A stretch of DNA of 64,000 nt from Paragorgia papillata (lineage: Eukaryota; Cnidaria; Anthozoa; Scleralcyonacea; Coralliidae), in the NCBI GenBank assembly GCA_035771165.1, contig JAWNZC010000419.1, positions 4,629,501 through 4,693,500 on the forward strand, given 5' to 3'. The notes under the pieces are model-generated. The model saw only the letters and a list, made by a program, of their open reading frames with translations. It had not been told where the DNA came from and made no database searches. Made by a program: the position numbers and the translations under genes. Within the stretch, counting starts at the first letter, position 1, and every line of letters starts with the position of its first letter. This document shows positions 61,076-64,000 of this stretch, one piece after another.

Positions 61076-61357
61076 ATGACATTTTACTCTGATAAATACA
61101 AAAATGTTCTATGTAATGATATCATATACGCGAGAAGTTTATTATCTGATTTGAAAACACGGCTTTCGAGTGTATGGTATAGCTTCTCAAACAAATCAGT
61201 ATTTCAAGAGAAATTTGAGGTAAAACTTGTCTTAATTTATGGGCGTTTATTACGACATTTCATAACGTCTAGGTAACTGATTACGTTTTCCTCATGAATT
61301 ATTAATGAGTTTGAGAAAGAATATATTCTATTGAAATTAGGGACTATAAAAAACATA

Positions 61358-61630
61358 AAACAACCTATTGTATATAGTAGTTTGAAAGCCCTAAAAGCGC
61401 TGCGTTATAAATTAATCAGCACATAAGTTAAACAGGAAGAGAAAAAGCTTTTAAATACTTTCACCATGTATATACTTCAAGTTATCTTAATTTCCCAGGT
61501 GTATAAGACCGTGTTTTTTACGCATCCGTGGCTCAGAGGTGTTTAGGGCTTTCAAACTACTACAATAGGTTGTTTGAACAGAATACCGCTAATTCATTTT
61601 CTAAGGGTTCAGTTTTTTTTATACACACTG
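61358..61630. mobile_element. Tc1/mariner-like MITE family I, copy 3 (left-truncated)
   Basis: Interior as at 24500-24808 in inverted orientation (GTAGTTTGAAAGCCCTAAAA). The right end TTTTTTTTATACACACTG is followed by TA. The left end is lost. Confidence 0.75.
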
Positions 61631-61711
61631 TATAGAATATTTTATTGGATTTCTAAATCATACAGCATATTGTATAGAATAAATTCTGTGGCATTTCTAA
61701 AATTCCATCTA

Positions 61712-61965
61712 CAGTGTGTATAAAAAAAATTCGAACTTAGAAAATGAATTAGCATTCTTTTTAAACAACATATTGTAGTAGTTTGAAAGCCCTAAAAGCG
61801 CTGCGTTATAAATTAATCAGCACATAAGTTAAACGAAGCGAAAAAGCTTTTAAATACTTTCACCATGCATACACTTCAAGTTATCTTAATTTCCCAGGTG
61901 TATAAGACCGTGTGTTTTACGCATCTGTGGGTTCAGCGAAGTGCGAATTTTTTTTATACACACTG
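61712..61965. mobile_element. Tc1/mariner-like MITE family I, copy 4 (254 bp)
   Basis: CAGTGTGTATAAAAAAAATT at the left and TTTTTTTATACACACTG at the right, flanked by TA. About 55 bp is missing next to the right end. Confidence 0.8.
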
Positions 61966-62742
61966 TATCCTATGGATCGTTTTCACTCATGTGATCGGTG
62001 GCCCCATTGGGGTGGTGAAACAATACGAAATTTGTGAATAAGAATAGAGCTAAATTCCCATAGGATAAAGATGGTACACCAATATACACACAGAATACTT
62101 TTTTTGCAACAAAAAAATGCGTGCCTGGTGAAGCAAAATGCATGTTTGCAGGGGCCTGGGAACAACTAAAATCAAAATGGCAGACAAATAAAATGATATC
62201 CAAATGACCATTTTCCATAATTTGTTATTTTTTGTAATAACTAGGAAGAGAGAAAGAGGCCACTACCTGGCTTATCCTAGTTATTACCAAAAAATAACAA
62301 ATTGTGGAAAAATGACCACCAAAAAATCCATATTTTTTGGATATAATTTTATTCGTCTGCTATGTTGATGGAGCATGTTGGTAATCGCGCACGTGAGCAT
62401 GTGGAAAAATTGCGCGCTGAAGATATTCCACATGCACAACAAAGTTAGCAGTCTGGCATACGAACAAGACTTCTGAAGTGTGCCTATTAGCTTTTTGCCT
62501 TGATCATGTGATTGATGAATTCTTACACACACGTACACACAACCGGGGTCATGACATAGTACACAAGGTTTGCAAAAACATGTCAGTGTTTGGAATAAAT
62601 AGAAATTGCAGGGTTGCATATTACATCATGCTGGCCATGTTCCAGGTACGTAAAAATATTATATTAGATGCTATTGTACCTACCAACCAACATGGCCACT
62701 GTGTCTTTGTCCTCTAAATCTCAGAGGATTGATTGCAACCCA
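61966..62742. other. Intergenic, one hairpin
   Basis: TTGTTATTTTTTGTAATAAC, then TAGG, mirrors CCTAGTTATTACCAAAAAAT, then AACAA, at 62221-62303. No convincing exon; the 60-110-residue frames show no known domain. Confidence 0.45.
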
Positions 62743-62750
62743 CCAATGAG

Positions 62751-63310
62751 CAATGCTGTAAAAGTTACATAATTTTTGTAACTAGTTACAGTTACATCCG
62801 ATCGTTAGAAAAGACAAAAGTTACAATGAAAAGAAAGTAACTAGTTACAGTTACAAAGTTACTTCAAAAATTTTGTAACTAGTTACAAAGTTACATTCCT
62901 TTGTCGGTTTGTCCGTGTTACTAGAATCGACAAAGAAATTACTGGTTTTTAGATGCCAGTACCATAATTATGTTTTACAGCTAAATACCTAAATATAGTT
63001 GTCACTGAGCAGAAATAGTCAAATGTGTACATAATGTACCTTTATTATTATATCAAAACCATTTTCATCAAGAAAGAATGACATCCTCAACTGAATATCA
63101 GTAACTATACTCGTCACATTTTTGAACCAAATATTGTAACTAGTTACAGATCTTTAAAAAAGTAACTAGTTATAGTTACTTCTTCAAAAAGTAACTAGTT
63201 ATAGTTACAGTTACTTCTTCAGAAAAAGTAACTAGTTTCAGTTACAGTTACTTTAAAATGTAACTAGTTACTGTAACTAGTTACTTATAACGAAGTTACT
63301 CACAGCACTG
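62751..63310. mobile_element. hAT-like MITE family F, copy 2 (560 bp)
   Basis: The ends are CAATGCTGT and ACAGCACTG. The 8-bp flanks CCAATGAG and CCAATAAG differ at one base. The GTAACTAGTTAC-rich interior is collinear with 19115-19659. Confidence 0.85.
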
Positions 63311-63318
63311 CCAATAAG

Positions 63319-64000
63319 GTATATACTTGCGATATTAATAGTTAAGCCAAAGTATAAACTGTTTACCTTATTTTTAATCTAAATTTATTATCCAAAGACG
63401 GGAACACTATAAATATTCGCCAGCCATTGCTACATTAAATAGGCATTAAAACTAGAAGTTACTATCGCAAGGAAAGTGCTGCCTGAAGGACCAAATGGAG
63501 TCCTAATATGCTACTGAAAAATTCTGGATATACTCTGATTTTATACTTATAGTATAGTACAGTAGGTCAACACCAGGGCCTGGCAGCCACGAACAGGAGT
63601 GGTGCAGTGCAGAGTCATGTTGCTTCAAGGTTGCTAGTAGCAGTAACTTTCACTTGCTAGGGTCAGAAGACCCACTTACTACGTATACATTTTTCTCAAA
63701 TGACCTTCAGGCAGGAAAGATTAAACATTGAGGATTAAGATTTTCTGGTGCCGGCTATAGTAATAATTATACAAATTTTTTGATATATCAAATCAACAAA
63801 CAGCCATGTACATATGCAGATAGATCAATGGGACAAAACAAATAGAAAATATATTTTTCTTTAAAAATAACAGGAACAATAACATGATTAATAGTTTGCA
63901 AGATGATAGTGTTCTGAATGTTAAACTACACCCTGTGTTTTTAAATCTTATTTAACGTGATAACGAACCATCAACGTAAATATTTCAAATCTACATCCAT
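63319..64000. other. No feature recognised
   Basis: AT-rich sequence to the end of the window, without recognisable exons, repeat ends or RNA genes. Confidence 0.4.

Overview
The window looks like nuclear DNA of an animal, most likely a cnidarian and probably an anthozoan such as a stony coral or sea anemone (inference). It is AT-rich, its genes are split by GT-AG introns, and non-autonomous DNA transposons, SINEs and microsatellites make up much of it. Animal gene families are present: synaptotagmin, phenylalanine hydroxylase, a PX-domain protein and a TPR-CHAT protein. TPR-CHAT (TTC28-like) genes are, to my knowledge, numerous in cnidarians. No bacterial operons, phage genes or CRISPR arrays were seen. 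Most long open frames are artefacts of simple repeats.

Layout. (1) 1-14.9 kb, + strand: the last three coding exons of a synaptotagmin-like gene (999-1702, 2528-2648, 14574-14872). Its 11.9-kb last intron holds an antisense PX-domain gene (7136-8388) and several transposons. (2) 14.9-25.4 kb: no convincing gene. It holds nested foldback elements, Harbinger-like and hAT-like MITEs, a tandem array of tRNA-SINE heads and a 5S-derived SINE. (3) 25.4-41.4 kb, - strand: a complete 14-exon phenylalanine hydroxylase gene. The exons join in frame to 447 residues, and the introns are full of satellites, SINEs and MITEs. (4) 41.4-44.3 kb: intergenic, with Tc1-like MITEs. (5) 44.3-58.3 kb, - strand: a TPR-CHAT locus. 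The 11 complete TPR units (56776-58329) and the CHAT half (50737-52621) are separated by a 4.15-kb CACTA/EnSpm-like element flanked by a 2-bp TG duplication. Removing the element and one TG restores a continuous reading frame. Two truncated, frameshifted tandem copies of the CHAT exon lie downstream (45.6-46.9 and 48.4-49.7 kb). (6) 58.3-64 kb: palindromes, Tc1-like MITEs and a second copy of the hAT-like MITE seen at 19.1 kb.

The most informative region is the TPR-CHAT locus, because the order of events can be read from it. A segment was tandemly duplicated from a breakpoint at the centre of a palindromic MITE. A template-switch-like event then made a hairpin in the truncated copy. A further unequal exchange gave three units, and a 482-bp Tc1/mariner-like MITE entered the middle unit only. 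The CACTA-like element itself carries decayed exons of an unrelated gene.
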